Shown: piece by piece, positions 49,901 through 63,218 of the stretch
Layout: each line of letters begins with the position of its first letter
Position numbering within the stretch: the first letter of the stretch is position 1
From: Malurus cyaneus samueli
Taxonomy: Eukaryota > Chordata > Aves > Passeriformes > Maluridae
DNA length: 64,000 nt
Assembly (NCBI GenBank): GCA_009741485.1
Contig: CM019218.1
Span: forward strand, 36,270,387 to 36,334,386
Direction: 5' to 3'
The notes under the pieces: model-generated
Seen by the model: the letters and a program-made list of their open reading frames with translations, nothing else
What the model was told of the DNA's origin: nothing
The model's database searches: none
Position numbers and translations under genes: made by a program

Positions 49901-52710
49901 AAAATGTGTGGGAAGCCTTGAAAAATACAAAGCACTATCAATCTCAAAAAAAGCTGTGTTTTGCATGAGACAGGCTCTTAGCAAACTGTTTTAAAAGAGG
50001 ATAAAGCTTTGTGTGCTCAAAAGAAGAACAAGAAAGGCTAGAGACATTTTCTTAGTGTTTCTGTGAAACTGTCTTACACTGATTTCATAGTCAGATGGAA
50101 CAATGTTGAAGACTTAGTTTTGTGTACATTGTAGTTGTGATACTTAAAGCAACAACATTTCCAACAGTCACTGGAAGAAAAAAAAGATGTTTGTTTCCTC
50201 TAATACATCTAACAGGCTGTATAGTAGGTACTTTAGTAATAATTGTTAGAATTCTAAGCAAATGAAACATTTCATTCCAAGAAAAGTAATAGAAGCCAGA
50301 CAAAATGACTCAGTTTGTTTAAAACAAGGCATTTCCTCTGGAATTTTTTGCTTGATATCTAGTCCTGTTTATTATTCTATATAATACTCTCTCTGAAAGA
50401 TGATCCGTTTCTCAGGAGATGTTTGTCTAATAAAAAAAATTTCAGTTCAACATTGATAGTATAATTTAGGGAGATGAACATAAAACCAGCAAAGAGTAAG
50501 TTCTGCAATTAATGTAGTGGGGGCCAATATGTGGTTCTGGAGAAAAACAGAAATCTGATTTTAGCTAAGTTGCTGAGAAACACAAAACTTAGACAGAAAG
50601 GAGTTTTTCAGTCTATGCATCTTAAACATAATAAAGACATTTCATTTCATGACATAATTTAAATTACACCATTGACTATTTTCAAACTTATGGTCACATG
50701 GACTCTTATATAACTAAGTTAGCCTGGTTTAGTAAACGTATGATTTCTGAAATTCTACTTAAACCACACTTCGAAGTGAATTAAGCTAAATCAAATCAAG
50801 GTCACATTAACTCTGAAAGAAGATGTGCACAAAATGTACCAATATAATCCAACTGATCCTCCTTGAAAGACTTATTTGGACACACAAATGTCCCTGATAA
50901 ACAAAATGTGGCAATTTTAGTTTAAGTTAGTAAGCACCACCATGACTCCCAGGGTAGATGGTAAAAGTGGCTTGCTTAAAGTGAGATGTGTACCTCTGAT
51001 AATCTACAAGGGGGCTCTGACAGGGAAAAAGTAAATTTCTTCACCATCATTCTTCCAGCTGAGTCCAAAAGAACATTGAGCCCTTGTTAGATGTGCTCCT
51101 CTGGGGGTAGCTATTAAACTTGCAGATGGTTTCCAGCGACCCAGAAAAGCTTCTCAATTTATTACACTGCAGTAGTCTAGTGTTCTAAAATCAAGATAGT
51201 AAAACAAACTTAGTACCTATGGCCAGGCTGGCAGCACTTCTCCCTTTTCAGGTCATGAGAGTGAGGGACAGGTGAGTGCTGCTGATCTGTTATATCACCT
51301 AATCCTGGCTCTGGAAAGCCCAGAGAGAAATAATAGTAAACAGGGAAGTCTATAAATGGCTCCAGAAATGACATCTTCTTTTTATATGATTTGCTTTAAG
51401 TTGTTAACAGTCAGGCACCACTACTACTGAAATTTACTGTTATTAAAACCACAAACGGCATAAGTGTCCAAAAGGTTTCTTTTAGACAGTCTGAAGGAAA
51501 TAGCAAAGTCTAACCCATAGAGACCAAAGAGTAACAAGTGACCCAAAGGAAAAACCAGAGAGATGTCAGAATGCAGCATTCAAAATGGGACTTTAAAGGC
51601 CTCTTGTAAATCAGTGCTCCACATACTGATCAAGGCTAAATTGTGGCTTACAGAAATTGCTTAAACAACAAAAAGGAAACAGTGCACAACCTGTGGAAGG
51701 CTTCTACCAGCTCAGCTGACCAGCATTATGGAAGAGGTTTTTAAACACCAGTGACACTGCCTGGATGATGATAAAAGACTGCCTGTGAAAATAGAGATCT
51801 TGATGCTAGCTTTGAAAGTGCAGGAATTGTGGTCTTGAACCTAATGAGCACAAGAGGACTACCAAGTTCTGTTTCTCCTCTCCAACAGTGGCTGAAAACC
51901 AGATACCTCACTGAAAAGTGCCAAAAAATGTTTAAGTGAGCAGTTACAGGATACACATAATGTCAGGAAAATATTTTCCAAAACCCCACTACTCGTATAA
52001 TTGGCTTCATCATGAAGTAGGTTGGATATTTCATGTTCCTACAGATGTCCTCTTTTTTTCCACTTTGCTTATGTGTGTAACGACATAATTCTGTTTTCTC
52101 ATTCTGCTTAAATATATCCACTGCTTTCTAAATTCTGCTGAATTCCTGGCCTCAAAAATACCTTGTATCAATGTATTCCATGATCTAATTTTATCAATTA
52201 TTAAAAAATATGCCATCTTTAAATTTATAGCCTATAACAAAATGCACAACGTGCAAAATTGAACAGACTGGAGTTTTGAAAGAGTTTAATTGCAACACAA
52301 ATAATTTTAGATAACATAATTTCATATATTATGCTTATACTCTTTAAGGCAATCTGAGATTTTTCCAATCATTCTTCATGCTGCATTGTCTCATTGTCTG
52401 CTTCCTAAATTCTTCTCTCTGCTCATCTTTGAAATATTTATATCTAAGCCATATGCTTTTAAAGACAAAACAAAAGACAGAGGAGTGGCCCAGGCAATCT
52501 TATGTGGGATATTAACAGTTATCACATCCTGTTTGCCCTTTTTAAATGTGGCCACCCTTTAAATATAGATTAAAGTTAAATTGCCAATAGTCACCCTCAG
52601 TCTTTTCCTCTAGTGGAATAAAGGCAGATCATACGCATGTACAAGTAGTTAATTTCTGTTCTTTTGACTTTGGACTTTGTCACTAAAAACACAGACAACA
52701 CTTGCAGTCC

Positions 52711-52727
52711 TTTTTTTTTTTTTTTTT
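52711..52727 (+). repeat. Poly(T) tract
   Basis: Seventeen T's on the plus strand could be the poly(A) tail of a minus-strand retrocopy. No AATAAA or known gene is recognisable on the minus strand beside it, so it is recorded only as a homopolymer. Confidence 0.85.
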
Positions 52728-52828
52728 GACTCCCAGAATTATATCCTGCACTGGTCACTGGTATTTTTCTAATGGTGATGCAAGAAACTACAAAGTAATT
52801 TGGCAATTTTAGCCCCACCAGCTTCTGA

Positions 52829-52984
52829 GAAAGAGGAGCCCAGCAGGCTTTCTTCCAGCCATATGAAGAGTACTGCCTCTCGTACATCCCTGGTACAATG
52901 GCCATTCCCAGCAAGCTCCCTGCCAAGAACAAAAAGAGCCCTGAGACTCAGGACTTTTCTGATAATTTCTACTTGACAATGTAG
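52829..52984 (+). other. Short protein-like open frame, unidentified
   Basis: Between stop codons at 52,826 and 52,982 a plus-strand frame of 51 codons has balanced, protein-like composition (for example FFQPYEEYCLSYIPGTMAIP and a Lys/Ser/Pro-rich tail) and no bias from repeats. It ends with a stop, and possible AG acceptors precede it, but the polypyrimidine tract is weak and no upstream partner exon was found. It lies 0.8 kb upstream of CSTPP1 exon 1. It could be a terminal exon, a decayed retrocopy or chance. I do not recognise the peptide. Confidence 0.15.
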
Positions 52985-53149
52985 AAATGAGCAGGAGACA
53001 ATTCCCGTGAAGAAGGGACAATTCCCGATGCTCCCCATACTTCCCTCTCCTGAGCACAAGGGTTGCAAAAATTCCAGCTCTGGAATCGTATGGACAGAAA
53101 GACACAACTTTAAAGGGTGTCTTTGGTCACTTGGAGTCCTTGCTCTCTG

Positions 53150-53341
53150 AGACAGGCTGCTAGACAGCATCCTTCAGTAACTTCATTAACCCAAGGAAGT
53201 GATCACAGCACCAAGCCTGGCAGAGTTCAGGAAGCATCTGAACAATGCTCTCAGGCACGTGGTGTGATTCTTGGGGTGTCCTGCACCCTGGATTCGATGA
53301 TTCAGATGGGTCCCTTCCAACTCAGCATATTCTATGATTTT
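53150..53341 (+). mobile_element. CR1 LINE 3' end near the CSTPP1 promoter
   Basis: Recognisable CR1 sequence: 'aagcctggcagagttcaggaagcatctgaacaatgctctcaggcac', 'gtgtgattcttggggtgtcctg', 'gggtcccttccaactcagcatattctatgatttt'. The tail 'attctatga' marks the 3' end. It is a 5'-truncated copy of roughly 190 bp that ends about 165 bp before the CSTPP1 CpG island. It is the least diverged CR1 in the window by eye. Confidence 0.92.
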
Positions 53342-53504
53342 AACCTGTTTTAATCCACCTTCAAATTAAGGTGAATTTCTTTCCTCTTTCCTCCACAGCT
53401 GTAGTCCTAAATAGCCACTAGGAGTAGACACCTTCTGTTTTCCAACCTGAATCTAATCAGGATGACTTTACACGTGCCTTTTGCCACTTTGACTCTTCTG
53501 CCCG

Positions 53505-54170
53505 ACTCGCTCTTCTCCCTGTGAGGTGTCCCTGGGCCCTGGAGCGGCTGCCCAAGGATGGCCCACCGCGCCCTTTTCCTCAGGGCCCTGTCAGCAGGCT
53601 GCTGGCACAGCCCCTTCCCGCGGGATCCCTCCGTGCTCCAGCCTCGCCTCAGCCCCTGAGGGCGCGGCCATCCCGGGCGGGGGCGGCTCAGGGCGCGGAA
53701 CTGTGGCGGCGAGGGGCGTGTTCCCAGCCGGGGCGAGCGGCCGAGCAGCGCCGGGAGCGTCGGGCGCCTTGGAAACGGGCGGAAGCCGGGAAGGAGCGGC
53801 GGCCAGGAGGATGCTGAGCCCCGAGCGGCTCTCGCTGCCCGGGCCCGAGTACCTGGGTGAGGAGCGAGGCGGCGGGGCGGGGAAGCTTCCTGAGGATTCT
53901 GTCCCCCTGGTGTGCTGCGGCCCGGCACGGGGAAGGCTCGGCGGAGCCGGGGTGGCTGCGGCCCGGCCCGCCCTTCCCGGGGACTGCGGCGAGCGGCCCC
54001 AGGCCGGGCCGGGCTCAGAGGGGTCGCAGTGGGTCCGTGTCCGCCTTGGCTGGGGCACCGGGGGGTAACAGACCGGGGTTGTAGGAACTGAGCTGGGAGG
54101 GCTGCAGAGCCCGCTCGGGCACAGAGGCGTGGTCTCCTCTCCGTGAGCAGACGGCGGGAGCGGAGCTGCG
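53505..54170 (+). promoter_or_regulatory. CSTPP1: CpG island, CSTPP1 promoter
   Basis: About 0.65 kb of CpG-dense DNA surrounds exon 1. Upstream of the ATG are a double GC box, GGGCGGGGGCGG, from 53,675, and an ETS-type CGGAAG at 53,780-53,785. There is no TATA box. This is the pattern of a housekeeping, CpG-island promoter and fits a broadly expressed centriolar-satellite gene. The start site is probably between 53,690 and 53,800. Long open frames on both strands (up to 281 codons) reflect base composition. Confidence 0.85.
53811..53856 (+). CDS. CSTPP1: CSTPP1 exon 1, coding part
   Basis: The ATG at 53,811 (AGG before it, A at -3) opens MLSPERLSLPGPEYL, nearly the same as the start of human CSTPP1/C11orf49 (MLSPERLALPDYEYL, from memory). 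A GTGAGG donor follows at 53,857. The 46 coding bases end in phase 1, and the last G joins CT from exon 2 to make Ala, as in the human protein. CSTPP1 is a centriolar-satellite protein that stabilises the tubulin polyglutamylase complex and so influences microtubule polyglutamylation and ciliary function. The 5' UTR start is not known. Confidence 0.95.
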
Positions 54171-57100
54171 GTCTCCTCCACTGTCCCCTTTCCCCTTTGA
54201 GCAGTAGCAAGCGGCGTCCTGCCTCCTTGTAATAGGCTTCACTCATTACCAATCTGTTTTGCTCACAGATCTATTGAGCATCCTTGTTTTGTGCTCGTTT
54301 CCCAACGTATAGGAAAGAGTGCTGTACTTATGTTGGGAGGTGGTTCGAATGTCAGCTTTTGTTCTGAAATAAGGTAGCAATGATAATGTTTCTCACATAA
54401 AATGAAAATCTTTTAACCTGTGAAGCAGCTATTCCTTTGAAGACTACATCCTTTTAAGCTGGCTGTAACGGCTTCATGTTCCAGGAAGCTAAGGAGCAGA
54501 ATGATTCAGTGTTAATGTGTCAAATAAAAATAATTAGGATGGAATAAAGTCAATATGACTTAATTGCTGAAGAAGAGATGAATTACAAGTAGTAAGCATT
54601 TGGATTGTGTTCAGGAGAGTATTTGTGAAGTGAAACTCTTCATCCATTACTTCCGAGGCCCAAGAGGCTGTTTGGTAATAACTCTTATAAAGCTATACAT
54701 AATTTTCTGTGGTTTTCTTGTACAAGGGAAGGTCAGAAATGCAATGGATTTGTGCTCCTTGTTCCGTCATGATTTTGTCATTTTTGTGAGTAAAAATGGA
54801 ACAAGAGTATAGAAACACTGCTGTAAATGGAAAACCTGTCTTGCAGGGAAGACTAGCCTAAAAGAGTTTTGTTTAGCCTAGCAGCAATGTCAAAGAGGAG
54901 GGGTCCTACTGGCTTTTACAGCATATCATAGCACTAAAGGGAGATTAACCATTTAAGCAAAGGAGTGATCTAAGTTGTCTTAGAGTAGAATCTCATTGTG
55001 CTGTTCCTGCTAAACTCATGTTAGGGTGCTTTGTGCATACCTGCATAACTGCAGTGCTATTCTGTATCACAGAAACTCGAGGCAGAAGTAGGTTTGTTTA
55101 CTGCTCTATTCAGGGTGATTCTCATGGGACTCACTTTGCTGAAGCTCTTATTGCTGATTTCAGTTGTGGAGCTTTGGGTGTTTGAGAACAGCAACACAGT
55201 GCCATGTAGACACATTGGAGACACCCTTTGGGTTTGTGCTAATTCTGTCACATTACCTCAGCATTTTCAACCTACACATTAATAGAGAAGTTCATTACTT
55301 TTCCAGAGTTGCTCTAGGTTGAAACCTGCAAAATTTCTTAATGAGCTAACTTGGTTTTAGCTTGTTGTAATTGTTTTTAATGAACCAGGCACTTTTAATT
55401 GTGTGAAACTTGTCAGTAAGGATTGAATCACTCAAAACAATCTAAGAAGCAAAACTAAACATACTTAAAGTGAAAGAATAAACCAGTTTTCTGTTGCACA
55501 TCTGAAGGTAAGATACGAGACTTCCTAGATGTACAAGACTGTTAGGTGCAAGCAGCTTCGCTAACCACTTAAGTGAGCCTCATTTTTATCTCTGTTCCAC
55601 ATGCTGATTTGGAAGTCTTCTTTCATTTTGTACAACTTTCTAAATTGTTCTAACATTTGGGTCAGAAAAAATGTGTGTTAGGTTGAGGAGTAACTTGTTG
55701 AGTCTGCTCTGTTCATCACTTAATATGACCATCTGTTTAGATTGCAGGGTCTGTTGTCTGTTAGAGGGGGGAAGCGTGTTCTTATTAGTTGTAAGTGTTA
55801 CCAAAACCAACGTTTCTCTCTTTTTGAGACTTTATAATTTACCAAACTGCTCACAGATCCTATGAAATTTGGTGTGTATGAGCAGTGAGAAAGTGGTTAA
55901 AAAACAAAACAAAACAACCTCCAACTCCCCCTCCTCCCACCTCAAAGAAACACACCTCCCCACATATGTTCCTAAGTTTCTTTTCCATTTTCTACATTGG
56001 CATTCTAAAATCACCATTATCTGGATTTTTTCTATTGTGCACCTTCAAGTCTTTTTAATGCAGTTGTCTGAAGTGGAGTTGTAAGGAACTGTGAAGAATT
56101 TCACTTTCTATAATTTCGTTCTGAAGTTGCATTGCCCTAGGTTGTCACATAAGGTATTCTCAGAGTCTCTCAGATCAGATGACCCTGCCTTTTCTGAGCT
56201 GGAATGGGTAACTCCCCCAAACTCTTTCCCCCCTCTTCCCTTTTTCATTATCAAAACCAGGTCAATGCATAAATTGAACAGCCAAAATAATATAATGTGC
56301 TACTTGCTGCATTGTTTCCCCCCTACTCCCCTTTTTGTTTTCCTCTAATAAAGATGATTCTTCTACATCCAGTAGAATGCTAAGAGGGAAATAAAAGCAG
56401 ATGTGAATTAGAATAGAAATTAACAAGGAGAGAATTAAGTATTAGGATGAAAAATAATTGCAAAGCTTTGGTATGCCAAAGTTCCAGGAAAATAAAAATC
56501 AGGGCAACTGTGTCTCATGCCACAATGAGACAATAAGTAGAAGAAAAGAGATGACCATTACTTAATGAATAGGAATGGAGATGAGGTCTGCAGAGTTGGC
56601 AGAAAGGCTATAGTGAAAATGATGTTGTTAGAAGCAGGACATTATAAACAGTATTTTCACTGAATAAACAACATTTATTGTTTGAGTATAGTGATGATAA
56701 TGTGTTTCTCATTTGATGGATGAGACTGGAACTACAGTAGGCAAAATGAGGCATATTTGAAACACTTTTTCATGCCTTACTCATTATGGTTTAATAACTG
56801 GTGATTGCTCAGTTATTTATAGCAGGCAATGGAGCACTTAGTGCATTGTTTTGCTCATGCAGCTGTCTCTGAAGCTTCATATTGTATTACTTCCCCACTC
56901 CCCTTTCCTGTTATGGAGAAAAAGCAGTAGAATATTGCAAACTTCCAACCTCTGTTTTTCTCTGTGTTCTCCTGCCTTCTGCTACCCAATTCCAGGATGT
57001 TGTTTCTTATCTGTCTTTACCAATATAAGGCATGTAAGAATGCAAATACTGTACTGGGGAGGGGCCTTATCACTAAAGCATGAGCCTATTAGTGCCAGAA

Positions 57101-60100
57101 ACCTGGTTATGTTTCCTCATCTTTCTCATGAAAGGTCTTGGGCTTCATGATTAGAAAGAATATACATGCTTTTACAAAACTGAGTAGCTCCCAACTGAGA
57201 ACTTCAGTTGTGTAGACTTTGCTGATGCCTAAGGCTTACTGTTCTTCTGAATAGTCCTACAAGGTATTGATCTGGAAAGCCCAAGTACAATAATTTTCTT
57301 TAACAGCGTAATCAATGCACAGGCTACATTGTTATCCAGTCATCCCAGCTGATACTGACTCTGCTCTTAGTATCTGTATTTGGTGAACTTCTGTGAAGCA
57401 CTGTGGCTGAAGGGCTCATGGTCTAGAAAAGAATGAGAGAATGCCTTTTAAAAAAATTATTTCTAGCTCTGTTGTACAGATACAACTGTAACTTAGAAGA
57501 TTAATAAAATGTGTATGAGTTTGTGTAGAAATGTTTGTTAAATTTGAATCTTAGACTCAGTCTAGTACTTCGTCTAAAAGATGAAGGTTTCACCCCCAAA
57601 CTTGCTGTTGCACCACAGGACTTCCACCTTAGCTTGAAAAGTACAGGTAAAGGTGATCCTGATCTAGTAGAGTTCCAGAACTGGAGAATACAGTCCTTCC
57701 ACATATGTCCCTCTGAGTACAGGTAGGTAGGGAAACATTAGGCTACTTAATGCCTTATAACAAACTGGAATGGCAATTGCTTCCACAGTGTTAATAATTA
57801 CACTGTATGATTTTAGATTAAAACAAATCTCCCTGCCCCCAAACCCCCAACGAAACAAACAAACAAAACAAAAAAAAAATCGCTCAATGATTAGCTTTGG
57901 TGAGGGGGTGGTTTCTAGCAGCTGTGTGACACCTTGCAGGAGGCAGCCCACTGCAAGGACTTGCACAATTAAGTCAGTCTGTATGCACTAATATGCTCAT
58001 TGTTTGAAACAAATTCTCAGCTACAGTCAAGATTAAATTATACATGGAAAGATTTCTTAAATTTTTTGTTGAAAGTGGTTTTGCAACTGTGAACATATGA
58101 AATATGCTATGGTTACACTGTGTGAACACCTGGCATGTGCTCCTGGGTGACAGCACGTCTCACATTGTAATGATACCTCTGGTATGACAAGGTCTACTTG
58201 TACTTGTATGTTCTGTCCTTTAAAAAACATTTTGCTTTTGAGGGTTGATAGGAAATTACATTGCAAAGTTATGCAAAGCTGGAAGGAACTACAGCTGTAC
58301 AGAGCTGCAGCATTTAGTTTAATTGTTTTGTTCACTTCTCTTTCCTAGGCTGTTTCTTAGCAATATATGAAGAGATTAAGCTCCTAATGGTATCTGAAAA
58401 GATTAAAAAGAGCATCCTGAAAAAACATTAATGCTGGAAACTTTTCCAGAGTTGATGTGATTTTGCTCTTGCAGTTTGTATCCTTACTATTTCTCTCTAG
58501 CATCATTATTGTCTTGGTAATGTTTGCATGAAATTGATTTTATGTTAATATAGATATATCTTTCCAATGTGTGTAATGCAGTAGCATCTTTAGTTAAACT
58601 CCAATTTAGAACAAATACTGAAATGGTATTTAGCTATTTCCTCATGCTGTCAGAGTATATGTTGTCAGAGATTAAAAAATGCCAGAAATATTCCAAATAC
58701 ATTAAAGCTTGTTATGCTCTTGACCTTCTGATAACTGAAGTGAATCATAACGTTCATTGCATCAAGTAGTCTGTATTTTCAGCACTTCAGTTGAGGAGGA
58801 GGCAAATAAGTAAGAAAAACCCTCCTGTGTGCATACAGAACACAGCTCTTGGTAGACAGCTCTTGTTTCAGAAGAAGTGATGTCTCCTGAAGAGTTAAGC
58901 AATAATATAACCAAATGATTTGATAATAATATTTTTAATAAAGACTTACCTCTGTAAGTAAACTTGGCACTGTTCTGCTGCTTCTTCAAACAATGTACAT
59001 GATACCTTTTTTACTATCTGATACCAATTTATTCCAATCATACTCTTTCTTCAGGTTGTTTGGCACACTTTATTTTTAATTTGAAGCATCTGCTTTGATT
59101 TTTATTGCATCTTCTGGTCATCACATATTTGCTATTCCTTTCAATTATGACAGGCAGCATCACTTCTCGGTAAGTGTGCTGGTATATTAATCTTTAGGGT
59201 TTTTTCTCTGCCTTTGGAAAACTCAATCATTGGAAAAAGAAGCTTCTTATTACTGTAGCGTTAGGCAGTTGTATCTAAGATATAAAACTGGGAAGCTAAT
59301 ACTCAAGACCAGCATGGCTAATGCGATTGAGTTGCCAATAAGTCCGGAAAAAAGAATCACCTGCAAGATGCAAACAGTACTGTGGTGCTTCAAAGATCTT
59401 AATCCTCTCCATTCTACTTGAATAATAGAACTGTTACCTATATGCAGTATCGTGACTTAAAGATGTCATCTATTTCTTTCCTTCCTCCTGAATTTCTGGC
59501 TCTGAAAATTTCAGTGCATGTATTCTCTTTTGTGCAGTCACATTATTTGCATTAAATTTTCCTTCCAGACTTTTCAAATATCAGTGCTTGTTCTTCCAAC
59601 ATTTGTAATCAAACCTACAAAGGAGTGAATTGTTTGTTCTCATCAGCAGATTGAAACACGTAACTTGGTGGCTTATAAAAAGACTATTATTACTATTCTA
59701 CATACATATGCAAAATTATTTGGTGTGGTTATGGCTAAATGGAATTAGTTGTGATTGTCTAATCTGTTGTAGAGAAATCCATAGAGGCTGTGGACTGTAA
59801 TCCTCATCACGCCTTGTAAGCTGAAGATTTTTATGACTTGGTCTAGTCATGTTTGAATTGAACAGCCATTGCTCAGCCCTGAATGTGGTTCTGAGCCAAA
59901 AGTGCATTAAATACGAAATTAATTTTAAACACTGGGCAGCGATGGTGGGGTGTGAGTACGTGGGTGTGGTGGTAATACTATCAGAGGCTGTTCTCTTAAG
60001 TGCTGCAGGAGGCAGCTTTGGAGGAGCTGTACATGTTGCTACTGATTGGTCTATGGCTCCAAGTGTAACATCACTGCTAGTGGTTTAGTGATAGGAATTA

Positions 60101-63100
60101 AGATATTCTGCACAAAGGTATTCACTTAATATCTCGTTATGGGCTGCCTGAAAAATCCTCTTGGAACTTATTCTGTCAGATTCCTTTGTGAAAGCTGGCT
60201 GTTAATTTTTAAATCAGACAGCAGAGTGTGGCACCTACTAAATGAGTGTGGCTGGCACTCTTGTTTCCCGTTTGGGGTAGTTGCCTGGGATTTCAGAGTT
60301 CAGTTTACAGAATATGGGTAAAAAAGAAAAGTTCTGTATGAGCAGGGAGCTTCTGTTGTAATAAGCCCAAAACAAACAAGTGCCGAGGATGATGTCCTGA
60401 TGTAACATCTCCTGTGTGGAAGCGCAATATACTGGAGTTTTGTCAGGAGGAAAAGTGGTAGAGACAGCAAGCTGTAATAGCACATTTGGTCTTTACTTTC
60501 TGATTTGGACTTGCTGCCTTATAATTGCAAAGTAGGCCTCAAAAATATGAACAATGTGTATACCAGTACATCATTATCCCTGAATTTTCAAAACCCATTA
60601 AAACATACAAATCATCTCATTTATTTTGCATAGAACCCCACAGATTTTTGACTATGCTTGCATAAATAGTTAATGTTCCAGCATGGTTCCAGTGTTTGTT
60701 ATGGAAAGCACCATTTCTATAAATTAAGGAACTACTCTTTTGCTATAACCAGACTCCTGGCACTTAAATTTGCCTCTCTGGCCTGCTAAAACCTGCCTGC
60801 AAATTACATTTTCTGTATAGTGTAGTGTTAGTTGGGTTATAAAACATATTCCTTGCCTCGTTCCATGGAAGTGGGCAGTCAGTGAACAGGAAGCCAGAGC
60901 TGGAGTTTGGTTTGGCACTGTGAACTGTGCTACCTGGAAAAGAGCACAGTAGCCAAAGGGACAAAGAGGGGGGTACTTCTCAAAGAGATTACAAGAGCTA
61001 TTTTCTTTCAGCTTCTCTGCTCACAGATTTCTTCCCTTCCCCACATCTCTACCCACCCTTCTGGGAAATGGGGAGACAGGGTCTTTACCACAATCCTTCA
61101 GCTGTGCAACAAAAAGCTTAACAGAAATACCCTTTTACCTGCAACTGTACTCAATAGTAACCTGTAGATTTTTGTGTACATTTTGAAACATCATAGAAAT
61201 GTCTAAAATTCTATGTTGAAAGCTAATTTATTCTCCAAATTAGCAGATTTAAAGGTATTTATTATAGAGGTCAGCCTCATTGTGTTGTGTAGCATTGTAG
61301 GACCATGCCTGTCTATTCCCAAAGGCTTTTAGGGAAGGTTTATGATGCTAAAGAAGCAAAATAACAGAAATAGGGTTAATTGATAGTGACTATTCTATGA
61401 AAGGAGTGTAGACTTCCCCACAAAGTTTTGAGAACAGTTTTGCAGTTGTGCAGAAGTTTATTGCAGGCTAAGATGAGTGGAAGGCTGTCTGCTAGTACCA
61501 TTTCCTGGCATAATCTGCTACTGCTGACACCTCCAGAGGGGCCTGGGGAGACGATTGCTGAGTGTAAGATGGACTGCTTAAGGAGGAGGGAGGAAGGCTG
61601 GGCTGAAGTAAAGTTACCCAGTTGTTGCTATCTTGAGCCTATGACTGAGCTGCACGGACTCATTCTTCCCTCAGGGGACACAGGTGCGCAGAGCTATTTT
61701 TCTTTAATCACTCACATAAATTAAATTTATTCCCTTGCATTAAAATAATTAAATAAAGTTACGCCCTGTATCTTTTACTGCCTGATAATATCTTTAAACC
61801 TTTGGCTCACCATTTTGCTATCAGCTGCAAGGTATTTTCCAGGGTGTGCTTAACCAATTTTACCATTGTCCTGAAAAGTGTTCTAGGCAGAGAAATCCCC
61901 TGATAGCAATCAATATTCATGCATACTTTTAATCACTGTATCCACTGGGAATAATGATTTCCGGGCCCCTCTTGAAGTCCACCTGCCCCACACTAAGATG
62001 AAAGGGCCTTCCATGCTGTGTATCAAGTGACGCAGGCTTGATGCTTACCAGGATATTAAACACAAATTAAAATGGTTTGAAGAATATTGATGTGGGTCTG
62101 AGGTTGGCCAGTTGCTGGTGAGGGGATGATGCTGTCAAGTCTGGAGCAGATTGGCCAGGAGCAAGAACAGCCCTTGCCTTTCCTATATTCCCTAAGGCTT
62201 TTCTCCTGCTCTTTTTAGGACACGACACTACTTGCAAAGGTGCAGTAGGATACGTGTTGAAGATGGAGGTGTGTACTTTGGGAACAGGGTTTGTGTGCTT
62301 TCCAGGTTAGGAATGATTTTCCTGGGTTCGTTGTAACTTGTCTTCTGATTGTTGGACTTGTAGATATGGAAAGTCTACTGCCTGGTGCTGGCACATTACC
62401 TCAGACTCAGCTTTTTGTTGCTGCAACTTGGTTTCTAGCCAAAAACATCAAAGGGGCTCCGTGGTAAATCTGTGCTGCTTCCTCTCTGGCAAATGCCTGT
62501 TTTGTACAGTCTGCCCCCTGTAAAAGCAACAAAAGGGTTTGTGTTGCACCAAACTGTCCTTACTCAGGAATCTTATAAGTGAGTGTCATTCTGTGTTGGG
62601 GTACTGGCATATCCACCATTTCTGAAATTCTCCCATGTTTGGCCTAGGCCTGTTGAGCAATATAAATATTTCTTGGCATTGAGACCTCTTCCCCACCTGC
62701 CACATTCACTGATGCTTCTTTGGAAACAGATATAATCTTATTTGCATCTGAAGGAAAAAAAAAACGTTACAGAACAACCTTAGAGCTATTTGACTTTGGT
62801 ATAGAGGGTAGGGCAGGGAACACCTAAAGCTCTGCAACAGCCCCATCAGAACGGCCTTGACCATGTGTGTAGGAAGGATGGCTTTGACTTAGAACAGAGA
62901 TCAGAAAGTCCCCTTGAGTAAGCATTTTCCGGTGAAATATTTCCTGTCTCACATTTCCTTATCGCTTTCCTTCAATACCAAAATCTCAGGGGATTCTAAA
63001 AAAGAGTCAACACTGTTAATGACTAACTCTGTACAGCCAGTAAGGAAAGCAGGATTTGGGTGAGAAATTTTACTATCCGTATCAGGGAGAAAGAAACCTC

Positions 63101-63218
63101 TACTCCATAACTGAGGGAGCAAATGCTTGATGTCTTATGTAAGGCACACAGCTGAGCTTGTCTGCTTTGTGGGCCCCTTATATTCTAACTTCTGTCTCTT
63201 ACTGTCTTTTGTTTGCAG
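53857..63218 (+). other. CSTPP1: CSTPP1 intron 1 (9.4 kb)
   Basis: It runs from the GTGAGG donor to a strong acceptor (a T-rich tract then TTTGCAG at 63,212-63,218). The rest is AT-rich and holds no further exon. Open frames are short and without domains. No CR1 landmark was recognised in it, in contrast to LRP4 intron 1. The first 300 bp belong to the CpG island. Confidence 0.92.
57838..57881 (+). repeat. CA-rich/(CAAA)n low-complexity sequence
   Basis: 'ccccaaacccccaacgaaac' leads into AAAC/CAAA repeats and an A9 run, in CSTPP1 intron 1. Confidence 0.8.

Larger units (their letters stand above)
40061..53504. other. Intergenic region between divergent LRP4 and CSTPP1
   Basis: About 13.4 kb of AT-rich DNA separates the two CpG islands. 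Apart from the elements listed separately (CR1 ends at 43.6 and 53.2 kb, an LTR-like element at 44.85-45.48 kb, a candidate enhancer at 46.6-46.96 kb and simple repeats) I see no exon, RNA gene or recognisable repeat. Stretches 40,100-43,600, 45,800-46,590 and 47,000-52,700 contain only short open frames without domains. A divergent non-coding transcript from the LRP4 promoter, as annotated in human (LRP4-AS1), is possible but cannot be seen in sequence. Confidence 0.75.

Noticed and set aside
52769..53170. 133-codon minus-strand frame
   Set aside because: No recognisable domain, runs into the CR1 fragment, and overlaps the more protein-like plus-strand frame. Probably chance.
53407..54252. 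Open frames of 281, 196 and 180 codons around CSTPP1 exon 1
   Set aside because: Same CpG-island effect. The 180-codon plus frame uses a different reading frame from the real CSTPP1 start, which ends at the GTGAGG donor after 46 coding bases.
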